From: Streptomyces sp. Tue6028
GTDB lineage: Bacteria > Actinomycetota > Actinomycetes > Streptomycetales > Streptomycetaceae
Reading direction: 5' to 3'
Length of the DNA stretch: 64,000 nt
Assembly (NCBI RefSeq): GCF_002300165.1
Contig: NZ_MLCE01000006.1
Span: 62,001-126,000, forward strand
Shown piece after piece: positions 35,904-43,136 of this stretch. Positions within the stretch are counted from its first letter, which is position 1. Each line of letters starts with the position of its first letter. Under the pieces are notes generated by a model that was not told the DNA's origin, did no database searches, and saw only the letters and a list, made by a program, of their open reading frames with translations. Both the position numbers and the translations under genes were made by a program.

Positions 35904-36034
35904 CCGCGCACTGCCTCCCATCCGGACTTTAACCGTCGGTCCAGGAATTTCACCTGGTCAACCGGCCGCTGGAAGCGACCGGGTCGCGGACTGTAACCGC
36001 CGGTTCGGAATTTCACCGACCCCGGAGTGCGCTG
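35904..36034 (-). promoter_or_regulatory. FMN riboswitch (RFN element)
   Basis: On the minus strand the leader of ribE holds all conserved RFN pieces in order: GGGGTCGGTGAAATTCC, AACCGGCGGT, AGTCCGCGACCC, GACCAGGTGAAATTCC, TGGACCGACGGT and AGTCCGGATGGGAG, closed by the P1 pairing GCGCACT/AGTGCGC type ends. FMN binding is known to lower expression of rib genes. About 150 nt (35753-35903) separate the aptamer from ribE and must contain the expression platform; I could not decide between terminator and ribosome-site sequestration. Confidence 0.97.
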
Positions 36035-36173
36035 CTTCTGGTACAGGGCCAGTCTGCCACGCCTGATCGACGTCCATGCGGGTGAACCCCTGTGGGGTGC
36101 CTCACAGGTCAGGCGAATGGACTTCTGCGACAGGCCCGCCGGCCCAACTCCCTTGCCACGAAGCCATCTTGTT

Positions 36174-36218
36174 ATTGGTCCATACCTATTGACCCTGTTG
36201 GTCTAGTCCACTTAGGGT
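36174..36218 (+). promoter_or_regulatory. Orphan chitinase-type promoter with two DasR-like operators
   Basis: TTGACC (36189-36194) and TTAGGG/TAGGGT (36212-36218, spacer 17 or 18) form a good promoter. ATTGGTCCATACCTAT (36174-36189) overlaps the -35 box and TTGGTCTAGTCCACTT (36198-36213) fills the spacer, the same layout as the chitinase promoter at 16.4 kb. No chitinase follows; 30 nt downstream is a terminator. Confidence 0.75.
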
Positions 36219-36248
36219 CTGCGATCACTGCGCTGTGCCCCCCAGATC

Positions 36249-36291
36249 GACCCGGCGGCGGTGACGAAGGCCCTTGCCCCGCCGCCGGGTC
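36249..36291 (+). terminator. Terminator directly after the orphan promoter
   Basis: GACCCGGCGGCGG (36249-36261) and CCGCCGCCGGGTC (36279-36291) form a perfect 13-bp stem with a 17-nt loop. A transcript from the promoter at 36189-36218 would be only about 70 nt long. Confidence 0.85.
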
Positions 36292-36365
36292 CCCCACCCC
36301 GACCTCCTCGGGTCTCCCGGCACGGAGAGCCGACCCGAAGGCACATACGGGCCCGGGGACATGGC

Positions 36366-37280
36366 ATGAACCGCCTCTGCCAGGCTGGGAGCGTGACGAC
36401 AAGCCTCGCCGACGAGTTCGAGACGCACCGCCCGCAGCTGTTCGGGCTCGCCTACCGCATGCTCGGCTCCGCCGCGGACGCGGAGGACGTCGTGCAGGAC
36501 GCCTATCTGCGTTTCAGCAGGACCGACCGGGCGGCCGTCGAACAGCCGCGCGCCTGGCTGGCGAAGGTCGTCACCAACCTCTGTCTCAACCTGCTCGCCT
36601 CGGCCCGCGCGCGGCGCGAGCGGTACACGGGGACATGGCTGCCCGAGCCCGTCGTCACCTCGGACGGGACGCTCGGCCCCCTGGAGTCGGCCGAGCGGCG
36701 TGATGCCGTGTCCCTGGCCCTGCTCGTCCTCCTGGAGCGGCTCACCCCGACGGAACGCGCCGTGTATGTGCTGCGTGAGGCCTTCGCGTACGACCACCGG
36801 GAGATCGCCGGCGTACTCGCGCTCGGCGAGGCCAACTGCCGCCAGCTGTACCGGCGGGCGGTGCAGCGGCTCGCCGTGCCCGAGGCCCGCTTCGATGCCC
36901 CTCCGGAACAGCAGGAGGGGCTCGTGGCCTCCTTCCTCACGGCGGCGCGCGAAGGCGACCTGGCCGGCCTGGAGCGGCTGCTGGCGGCGGACGTGACCTG
37001 GTGGTCCGACGGCGGCGGCAAGGTCAGAGCGGCACTGCGGCCGATCCGGGGGCGCGACAAGGTCCTGCGCTTTTTCGCGGGCGTCACGAACAGGATCGAA
37101 GCGGGCGCCGAGTTCACGACGGCCGAGGTCAACGGGAGTACGGCGCTGGTCGGACGGCACGACGGCCAGGTCTTCGTCGTCGTCTCGTTCGAGGCGCAGG
37201 ACGGCGTTTTCACACAGATGCGCGGCGTGCTCAACCCGGACAAGCTGGCGTTCGTGGGACGCCAGCTGGCCGGGGTGTAG
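36366..37280 (+). CDS. ECF41-type RNA polymerase sigma factor (SigJ-like)
   Basis: About 304 aa. Region 2 (FETHRPQLFGLAYRMLGSAADAEDVVQDAYLRF), region 4 (LERLTPTERAVYVLREAFAYDHREIAGVLALGEANCRQLYRRAVQRL), then a SnoaL-like C-terminal domain (about 180-300). The extension carries the ECF41 marks WWSDGGGKV and, at the end, NPDKL. In ECF41 proteins this domain, not an anti-sigma factor, controls activity. ATG 36366 has GGGGA 6 nt upstream; GTG 36393 (VTTSLADEFE) is the alternative and matches the usual family N-terminus. The adjacent NAD(P)-binding gene is the standard partner type. Confidence 0.92.
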   Translation: MNRLCQAGSVTTSLADEFETHRPQLFGLAYRMLGSAADAEDVVQDAYLRFSRTDRAAVEQPRAWLAKVVTNLCLNLLASARARRERYTGTWLPEPVVTSDGTLGPLESAERRDAVSLALLVLLERLTPTERAVYVLREAFAYDHREIAGVLALGEANCRQLYRRAVQRLAVPEARFDAPPEQQEGLVASFLTAAREGDLAGLERLLAADVTWWSDGGGKVRAALRPIRGRDKVLRFFAGVTNRIEAGAEFTTAEVNGSTALVGRHDGQVFVVVSFEAQDGVFTQMRGVLNPDKLAFVGRQLAGV

Positions 37281-37289
37281 CGCGCCGTT

Positions 37290-37317
37290 GTCACATCGCA
37301 CGGGTGCTGTGCGGTCT
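37290..37317 (+). promoter_or_regulatory. Possible ECF41-dependent promoter
   Basis: TGTCACA (37290-37296) is the published ECF41 -35 element. The -10 element CGTC is approximated by CGGTC at 37313-37317 after 16 nt. It lies about 60-80 nt before the partner oxidoreductase gene. The -10 match is imperfect. Confidence 0.5.
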
Positions 37318-37373
37318 CAGTCGGTGAAGTCCGCTCCGCACGGGAGCGGCCGACGTCGAAAGGGCTGAGCAGC

Positions 37374-38126
37374 ATGACCACGATCCTGGTGACCGGCGGT
37401 ACCGGAACCCTCGGGCGGCTCGTCACCGCACGACTGCGGGCGGACGGCCACGACGTGCGGGTGCTGAGCCGGCGCACCGAGCCGTACGCCGTCGACCTGC
37501 GCGAGGGCGGTGCCGGGCTGGACGCGGCGCTGGCCGGCGTGGACACCGTCGTGCACTGCGCGAGCTCTCCCCGCGGGGGTGACGAGCGGGCGGCGGCGCA
37601 CCTGATCGCGGCCGCGCGGAAGGCCGCGGTGTCCCACCTGGTCTACATCTCCATCGTCGGCGTGGACGTGGTGCCGCTCGGGTACTACCGGGCCAAGCTG
37701 GCCGTGGAGAAGCAGATCGAGGAGTCGGGGCTGGGCTGGACGATCCTGCGCGCCACCCAGTTCCACGACCTCGTGGCCCAGGTCCTCGGGTCCCTGGCCA
37801 AGATGCCCGTGCTGCTGCTCCCCGCCGGTGTCTCGGACCAGCCGGTGGAGGTGGCCGAGGTCGCCGACCGGCTCGCCGCACTGTCGCTCGGGGCACCCGC
37901 GGGCCGCGTCGACGACATGGGCGGCCCCGAGGTCCGCGGCTTCCGCTCCCTGGCCGACGCCTACCTGCGCGCCACCGGCAGGCGGCGCCCGCTCGTCGAT
38001 GTGCGCCTGGCCGGAAAGACCTACCGGGCCTTCAGGAACGGCGGGCACCTCGCTCCGGACCACGCGGTGGGCAAGGGGACGTTCGAGGAGTACCTCAAGG
38101 CGCACATCGGAGGGACCGAGGCCTGA
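37374..38126 (+). CDS. NAD(P)-binding SDR/NmrA-type oxidoreductase, ECF41 partner
   Basis: A 250-aa atypical short-chain dehydrogenase: MTTILVTGGTGTLGRLVTARLRADGHDVRVLSRR (GxxGxxG dinucleotide site), VVHCASSPRGG, HLVYISIVGVDVVPLGYYRAKLAVEKQIEESGLGWTILRATQFHDL (YxxxK). This is the epimerase-like O/E member of the COE group always found beside ECF41 sigma genes. ATG at 37374 with AAAGGG 9 nt upstream. Substrate unknown; it is presumably the main target of the sigma factor. Confidence 0.9.
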   Translation: MTTILVTGGTGTLGRLVTARLRADGHDVRVLSRRTEPYAVDLREGGAGLDAALAGVDTVVHCASSPRGGDERAAAHLIAAARKAAVSHLVYISIVGVDVVPLGYYRAKLAVEKQIEESGLGWTILRATQFHDLVAQVLGSLAKMPVLLLPAGVSDQPVEVAEVADRLAALSLGAPAGRVDDMGGPEVRGFRSLADAYLRATGRRRPLVDVRLAGKTYRAFRNGGHLAPDHAVGKGTFEEYLKAHIGGTEA

Positions 38127-38138
38127 GTCGCGCGGGGC

Positions 38139-38560
38139 GCGCCCGGTGTACGGGCGCATGCGGGGAGGCGCGCCCTTCGCGCATACGGGGACGGCGCGGG
38201 CGGCCACCCCTCCCGGCGTACGGGACTGTGTGGGCAGCGTGCCCTCCGGCTCCGGGGAGTGAGCGGGAGGCCTGCCCGACCGGCGTCGGCGAGCGTGCGG
38301 GAGGCGCGCCCTTCCGGCGTACGGGACGGCTCGGGCGGCCTGCCCTCCCGGTACCGGGGATCGTGTGAGCTGCCTGCCCTCCCGGCGTACGGGACTGTGT
38401 GGGCAGCGTGCCCTCCGGCTCCAGGGAGTGAGCGGGAGGCCTGCCCGACCGGCGTCCGCGAGCGTGCGGGAGGCGCGCCCTTCCGGCGTACGGGACAGCT
38501 CGGGCGGCCTGCCCCCCGTATCGGGGATCGTGTGAGCTGCCTGCCCTCCCGCGCGCAGGC
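38139..38560. repeat. Higher-order tandem repeat (about 34-bp monomers, 169-bp unit)
   Basis: The gap 38127-38607 is almost wholly repeats. Monomers of 33-34 bp, each with a core like CCGGCGTACGGGAC and ending in GCC, line up head to tail. Five successive monomers form a unit of about 169 bp (38212-38380) that is repeated at once (38381 to about 38548) with few changes and a 3-nt deletion. Degenerate monomers lie at 38139-38211. Frames in it are artefacts. Confidence 0.85.
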
Positions 38561-38607
38561 AACTGCCCTTCGGGCGTCCGCGACCGCGGCCCGGTCCGGG
38601 GCGCGGT

Positions 38608-39822
38608 CTAAAGGAGGTCGCGCCCCCCGGCGCTCCCAGGCGCCGCGAAGAGCTCGTCCTGCGCGCCGTCGCGCGCGGTGAGCAGCGCTCCGCGCAGCAC
38701 CGCACCTCCTCCGAGCGTGCTCGCGCGCACCTCGGTGGGCAGCGGCGACATCCGCCGCAGCCGCTCCTCCACCCGCGCCGCGAGGGCGTCGCCGCCCGCC
38801 TGCCCGACCTCGCCGCCGAGCACCACGCACCCGGGGTCGAGCACGGCGATCACGGACGCGGCGCCGATGGCGAGCCGGTCGGCGAGGGCGTCGAGGAAGC
38901 GGGCGGCGCCGGAATCACCCGAGGCCGGGGCCGCCACGGCCGCGCGCACCAGCGCCGCGGCGTGCGGTTCGTGCGCGGCGGACTCCGCCGCGAGGCCGTG
39001 CTCCGCGGCGAGTGCCGCGACGGCCGCCGCGCCCGCCAGCGAGTGGAAGCCGCCCTCGCAGTCCGTCGCCGAGGGGAGCGTGCGGGTGCCGGGCACGGGC
39101 AGGAAGCCGATCTCCCCGGTGCCGCCGGAGGCACCGCGGCGCAGGGCGCCGTCCAGGACGACTGCCGCGCCGGTGCCGTGGCCCAGCCACAGCAGCACGA
39201 AGGTGTCGCGGTCACGCGCAGCACCGTCGCGCTGTTCCGCGAGGGCGGCGAGGTTGGTCTCGTTCTCGACGAGGACGCGGGCGGGCAGGCGTTCCTGGAG
39301 GGCGGCGACGAGGCGCCGGTGCCACGCGGGCAGACCGGAGGAGTCGCGCAGTTCGCCGCTGGCGGGGTCGATCAGGCCGGGCGCGCCGATCCCCACCGTG
39401 TGCAGACGCTCGGCCCCGGCCTCTTTGGCGGTGCGTTCGACCAGGGTGACCGCCTGTTCGACGGCGGGTCCGGTGCCCGTGTCGTCGGCGATCGGCAGGG
39501 ACGCCCGCGCGAGCTCCGCGCCGAGCAGATCGCTGACGACGACGGAGACGCTCTCGGTGCGGACGTCGAGGGCGGCCAGCTGGGCGCGGTCGGCGACGAT
39601 CCCGTACAGCCGGGCGTTCGGTCCGCGCCGCTGCTCCCCGGACTCGCCCACCACGCAGACGAGCCCCGCCGCGGTGAGCCGTTCCACGAGGTCGGCGACG
39701 GTGGGCCGGGACAGTCCGGTGAGCTGTTTCAACTGCCCTGCCGTCAAGGGGCCTTCCTGCTGGAGGAGCCGCAGGGCGAGCCGGTCGTTGATGGCTCGGG
39801 CGGTGCTCGGGGATGCGGGCAT
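38608..39822 (-). CDS. ROK family transcription regulator
   Basis: A 404-aa ROK protein: N-terminal winged helix (ALRLLQQEGPLTAGQLKQLTGLSRPTVADLVERLTAAGLVCVVGE) and a sugar-kinase-like ROK domain (VGIGAPGLIDPASGELRDSSGLPAWH, ENETNLAALAEQRDG, WLGHGTGAAVVLDGALRRGASGGTGEIGFLPV). The zinc motif CxCGxxGC of many ROK proteins is replaced by TDCEGGFHSLAG, so zinc binding is doubtful. ATG at 39822 with GGGAGGA. Divergent from an MFS gene; a perfect palindrome at 39954-39974 is the probable shared operator. Confidence 0.92.
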   Translation of the reverse strand: MPASPSTARAINDRLALRLLQQEGPLTAGQLKQLTGLSRPTVADLVERLTAAGLVCVVGESGEQRRGPNARLYGIVADRAQLAALDVRTESVSVVVSDLLGAELARASLPIADDTGTGPAVEQAVTLVERTAKEAGAERLHTVGIGAPGLIDPASGELRDSSGLPAWHRRLVAALQERLPARVLVENETNLAALAEQRDGAARDRDTFVLLWLGHGTGAAVVLDGALRRGASGGTGEIGFLPVPGTRTLPSATDCEGGFHSLAGAAAVAALAAEHGLAAESAAHEPHAAALVRAAVAAPASGDSGAARFLDALADRLAIGAASVIAVLDPGCVVLGGEVGQAGGDALAARVEERLRRMSPLPTEVRASTLGGGAVLRGALLTARDGAQDELFAAPGSAGGRDLL

Positions 39823-39953
39823 GCCGGGATCCTCCCAGATCACGGAGTCCTCCCGGGTCGGCAGGGCACGCGGCCCGGACGGCCGGGGTGCGGGCCCCGG
39901 CGTCCGGCGCCCGGTCCTGTCCTCCGGTACCGGCGTCCGCATCGTCGACTATT

Positions 39954-39974
39954 TATCAGGCAGGGTTCCTGATA
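39954..39974. promoter_or_regulatory. Probable ROK operator
   Basis: TATCAGG-CAGGGTT-CCTGATA is a perfect 7-bp inverted repeat with a 7-nt centre, in an AT-richer patch between the divergent ROK and MFS genes, where a repressor would cover both promoters. Confidence 0.65.
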
Positions 39975-40022
39975 GTTTACGGCAGCAGTATGGGGAGGAC
40001 GTCCGGGAGGGGCAGCGGCACG

Positions 40023-41234
40023 ATGGGTGAAGTGGTCTACGACATGAGCGACGTGAAGCGCGCCCGGTACGCCGTGGCTGCCGTGTTCGCGGTGCACGGG
40101 GCGGTCACCGGCTCCTTCGCGACCCGTGTCCCCTGGATCCAGGACCATGCCTCGCTCGGCGCGGGGCAGCTCGGCCTCGCGCTCGCCTTCCCGGCGATCG
40201 GCGCGTCGGTCGCGATGCCGCTGGCGGGCCGGATCAGCCACACCTTCGGCGCCCGCAACGCGCTGCGCGGTCTGATCTCGCTGTGGACGCTGGCGCTGAT
40301 CCTGCCGTCCCTCGCACCGAACCTGTACACCCTGTGCCTCGCGCTCTTCACGTACGGCGCCACGGCGGGCATGGCGGACGTCGCGATGAACGCGCTGGGC
40401 GTGGAGGTCGAGAACCGGCTCCACAAGTCGATCATGTCGGGCCTGCACGGGTGGTGGAGCGCCGGCGCACTGATCGGCTCGGCGGCCGGCACGCTGGCCG
40501 CGCACCTGGGCTCGGACGCGCGTCTGCACCACGCCCTGGCTGCCGCGGTACTGACCGTCCTGGGCCTGGGCGCATGCCAGTGGGTGCTCGACCTCAAGCC
40601 GACCGAGGACGAGGAGCCGCCGCCGCGCTTCACGCTGCCGCCCAGGTCGGCGCTGCTCATCGGGGCGGTCGGCTTCTGCGCGGTGTTCGCGGAGGGCGCG
40701 AGCCTCGACTGGTCGGCGGTCTACCTGAGGGACCAGCTGGGCACCTCGGCCGGTCTCGCGGCGGCGTGCACGACCGGCTTCATGCTCACGATGGCGGTGG
40801 CCCGGCTCCTGGGCGACACGGTGGTGAACCGCTTCGGCGCCGTCCGCACGGTACGGGCCGGTGGAGTCCTCGCCGTGCTCGGCGGACTGCTGGTCGTCGT
40901 GGCCGACCGCCCGGCCGTGGCGATGGGCGGCTTCGGGCTGCTCGGCCTCGGCATCGCGGTCGTGGTTCCGCTCTGCTTCGCGGCGGCCGGACGCAGCGGC
41001 CCGAACCCGAGCCAGGCCATCGCGGGCGTCGCCACCATCACGTACACCTCGGGCCTGGTCGCGCCGAGCGCGATCGGCACCCTGGCGCAGGCGACGAACC
41101 TGATGGTGTCGTTCGGGCTGGTGACGGTCCTGGCGTGCGGCCTGGCCGTACTGGCGGGCGTGCTGCGCGCGGGCGACCGGGACCGCCCGACGGTCACCCC
41201 TGCGGGCGCAGCAGTTCCTGACCCAAGGCCCTGA
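40023..41234 (+). CDS. MFS transporter, ROK-linked
   Basis: A 403-aa major facilitator with about 12 helices (YAVAAVFAVHGAVTGSFATRVPWIQDHASLGAGQLGLALAFPAIGASVAMPLAGRI, SGLHGWWSAGALIGSAAG, TYTSGLVAPSAIGTLAQAT). The family resembles sugar or drug exporters of the YbjJ/FucP-like kind; substrate unknown. Start choice: ATG 40023 has GGAGGGG 10 nt upstream; ATG 39990 and 40044 are alternatives. Divergent ROK gene suggests a sugar-linked substrate (inference). The last 41 nt overlap the thioesterase gene tail to tail. Confidence 0.85.
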   Translation: MGEVVYDMSDVKRARYAVAAVFAVHGAVTGSFATRVPWIQDHASLGAGQLGLALAFPAIGASVAMPLAGRISHTFGARNALRGLISLWTLALILPSLAPNLYTLCLALFTYGATAGMADVAMNALGVEVENRLHKSIMSGLHGWWSAGALIGSAAGTLAAHLGSDARLHHALAAAVLTVLGLGACQWVLDLKPTEDEEPPPRFTLPPRSALLIGAVGFCAVFAEGASLDWSAVYLRDQLGTSAGLAAACTTGFMLTMAVARLLGDTVVNRFGAVRTVRAGGVLAVLGGLLVVVADRPAVAMGGFGLLGLGIAVVVPLCFAAAGRSGPNPSQAIAGVATITYTSGLVAPSAIGTLAQATNLMVSFGLVTVLACGLAVLAGVLRAGDRDRPTVTPAGAAVPDPRP

Positions 41235-41652
41235 ACCGGTCGCTCCACGAGGTCGGGCGCAGCGTCCCGGCGTCGAGCCGGACCAGCACACGGGTGCCGT
41301 GCGCGTACGTCACCGCGCCGTCGGCCGAGCAGAAGCGGAAGCCGTAGGTGAGCCCGGTGGTGCCGAGCCGTTCCAGCCAGATGTGGACGGCGTAGGCGCC
41401 GGGCTTGCTGACCGGGGCCTCGTAGCTGACGCGCAGTTCCCGCACGGCGTTGCAGAAGTCGCCCGCCGCTTCCCAGTCGCCGTCGAAGCCGAAGCCGAGT
41501 TCGCTCCACAGCGCGGTCCAGGCGCGCTCCACCATGACCGGGTAGCGGGCGTTGTGGAGCAGTCCGAGGGCGTCCAGGTCGTCGAAGTGGACGGTGACGG
41601 GCAGCAGCCGCCCGTACGGCAGGGCGGGGGCGACGGGGGCTTCGGCGGTCAC
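41194..41652 (-). CDS. Acyl-CoA thioesterase (4HBT hot-dog fold)
   Basis: A 152-aa hot-dog thioesterase of the 4-hydroxybenzoyl-CoA/YbgC type. The active-site stretch is VHFDDLDALGLLHNARYPVMVERAWTAL (D-x-x-x-H/N pattern, Asp nucleophile or base). Remaining strands: RVSYEAPVSKPGAYAVHIWLERLGTTGLTYGFRF. Probably hydrolyses a short or aromatic acyl-CoA. Convergent with and overlapping the MFS gene by 41 nt. No operon partner. Confidence 0.88.
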   Translation of the reverse strand: MTAEAPVAPALPYGRLLPVTVHFDDLDALGLLHNARYPVMVERAWTALWSELGFGFDGDWEAAGDFCNAVRELRVSYEAPVSKPGAYAVHIWLERLGTTGLTYGFRFCSADGAVTYAHGTRVLVRLDAGTLRPTSWSDRFRALGQELLRPQG

Positions 41653-41749
41653 GGGCGGGGCTCCTGAGACGTACGGGACGAACGGGACATGGCCGAAAAC
41701 GGCACCCCCTCATCCTAAGCAAACGCTCAGAAGCCCCGGCCGGGCGGGC

Positions 41750-43015
41750 TCAGCCCGCGATGGAGTCGAGCTGCTCGGCGGCGGGCCGCAGCGCCCACAG
41801 GTCACCGCCGGGAGGCGCCTCCAGCCTGGGCAGGGCGGCCCGGGCGGCCCGGTCCCCCGCGTCCGCGGCCGCGTGCACGACGTCGCTCGCCGCGAAGCGG
41901 TGGAACTCGAGCTCGGGATGCCCCCAGGGCTCGGCACCGGTGGCGGCGGGCAGCAGGTAGTCGACCGCCTTGAACAGACTCTGGCCGTCCGGCCCCCGGT
42001 AGGACCACAGGTTCACCCCGACGTGCCGGCCGATGGCCGCGAGCCGGGTGTAGGCGACCAGGTCGAAGGTCGAGTAGTGCCAGCTGCGGGTGCGCGCCAG
42101 TTCCTGGGGCTGGCTGCCGTCGCCGGCGATCTGCGGGTCGATGCGCCGGGCGCGGGCGTCGAGGACGGTCCGCCGGGCGAGATCCCGGTCGCCGGTCGCG
42201 TAGGCCAGGGCGGCGAGCTGCATGTCGTAGAAGGTGCCGTGGTTGTTCTGGGCGGCACCCTCCTCCTTGCCGAAGGCGCTGTCGGCCAGCCAGTCACGGA
42301 ACGCGGTGTTCCAGGCGCGCATCGCACCGCGGTCCGCTTCGGACCAGCCGGGTGCGCCCGTGTCCAGGATGGCGACGGCGTCCAGGACGCTGGTGTAGGA
42401 CTGCGAGAAGTCGATGATGCCGATGGCCCGGCCGTCGTACTTGCAGGGGATGAACTGCCCGTGGTCGAGGTTCGGGTTCATCCGGCTGTCCGGGGCGAGG
42501 AACCAGGTGCGCAGGACCTGTCCGGCCTTCTCGGAGTACCGCTTGTCGCCGCTGTAGTACCACGCGAGCGCCAGGTCGTACGTCGAGTCGAAGACCTTCT
42601 CGACGTCCTGGCGGTCGGTGCCGGTGTCGACCTCGGGGTTGCGCTGGCCGTCGCGCTGGACGTAGGGGCAGCCCCAGGGGTTCTCGGCGGTCCTGGGCTG
42701 GGACGGCCACCAGTAGGGCGCCTGGCTGAGGTAGTCGTGGACGTCACCGCCGGGGGCGGGCTTCGGCTTGTCGACGACCGTCCAGGGGCCCTGGCCGAGC
42801 CAGTTGTCGGCGCGGGCCGTCAAGTCCTTCAGGGCGCGGGCGAGTTGTGGATCTCCGTGGTCCAGGCGGACCTTCGTCCGCTGGAGTGCGGCGCCGTCGA
42901 GGACGGCCGTCCGGGGAACCTTGGGCCCCGCGTGGGCCGTGGCCGAGGGGACGACGGTGGCCGCCAGGGCGATCACGGCGGCCACGACCACGCCCAGTCG
43001 GGATCTTGCACTCAT
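41750..43015 (-). CDS. Secreted alginate-lyase-family (PL5-like) protein
   Basis: A 421-aa secreted protein. Signal peptide 1-30 (RLGVVVAAVIALAATVVPSATAHA). The all-helical toroid of the alginate lyase family (PF05426 type) is suggested by YWWPSQPRTAENPWGCPYVQRDGQRNPEV, TYDLALAWYYSGDKRYSEKAGQVLRTWFLAPDSRMNPNL and QNNHGTFYDMQLAALAYATGD (the NNH catalytic motif). It would cleave uronate-type polymers; the true substrate may be another polysaccharide. ATG at 43015 has GGAG 6 nt upstream, better than the TTG at 43021. Confidence 0.9.
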   Translation of the reverse strand: MSARSRLGVVVAAVIALAATVVPSATAHAGPKVPRTAVLDGAALQRTKVRLDHGDPQLARALKDLTARADNWLGQGPWTVVDKPKPAPGGDVHDYLSQAPYWWPSQPRTAENPWGCPYVQRDGQRNPEVDTGTDRQDVEKVFDSTYDLALAWYYSGDKRYSEKAGQVLRTWFLAPDSRMNPNLDHGQFIPCKYDGRAIGIIDFSQSYTSVLDAVAILDTGAPGWSEADRGAMRAWNTAFRDWLADSAFGKEEGAAQNNHGTFYDMQLAALAYATGDRDLARRTVLDARARRIDPQIAGDGSQPQELARTRSWHYSTFDLVAYTRLAAIGRHVGVNLWSYRGPDGQSLFKAVDYLLPAATGAEPWGHPELEFHRFAASDVVHAAADAGDRAARAALPRLEAPPGGDLWALRPAAEQLDSIAG

Positions 43016-43136
43016 TGACAACTCCGATCAGACATGTGAACGAGGTTCATGAGTAAGACCGTGCGAGCGTAGGGCGGCTGGTTACCCCTGACAATGGTCC
43101 GGACAGATTCACGTACAGAGAAAGCGAAGCCACACC

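Noticed and set aside
36092..36365. Protein-coding remnant of a chitinase after the orphan promoter
   Set aside because: No signal peptide or GH18 motif is readable in any frame; the gene body seems fully gone, leaving only promoter and terminator.
38139..38560. CRISPR array
   Set aside because: Monomers are contiguous and similar over their full length, without unique spacers, and no cas genes are present.
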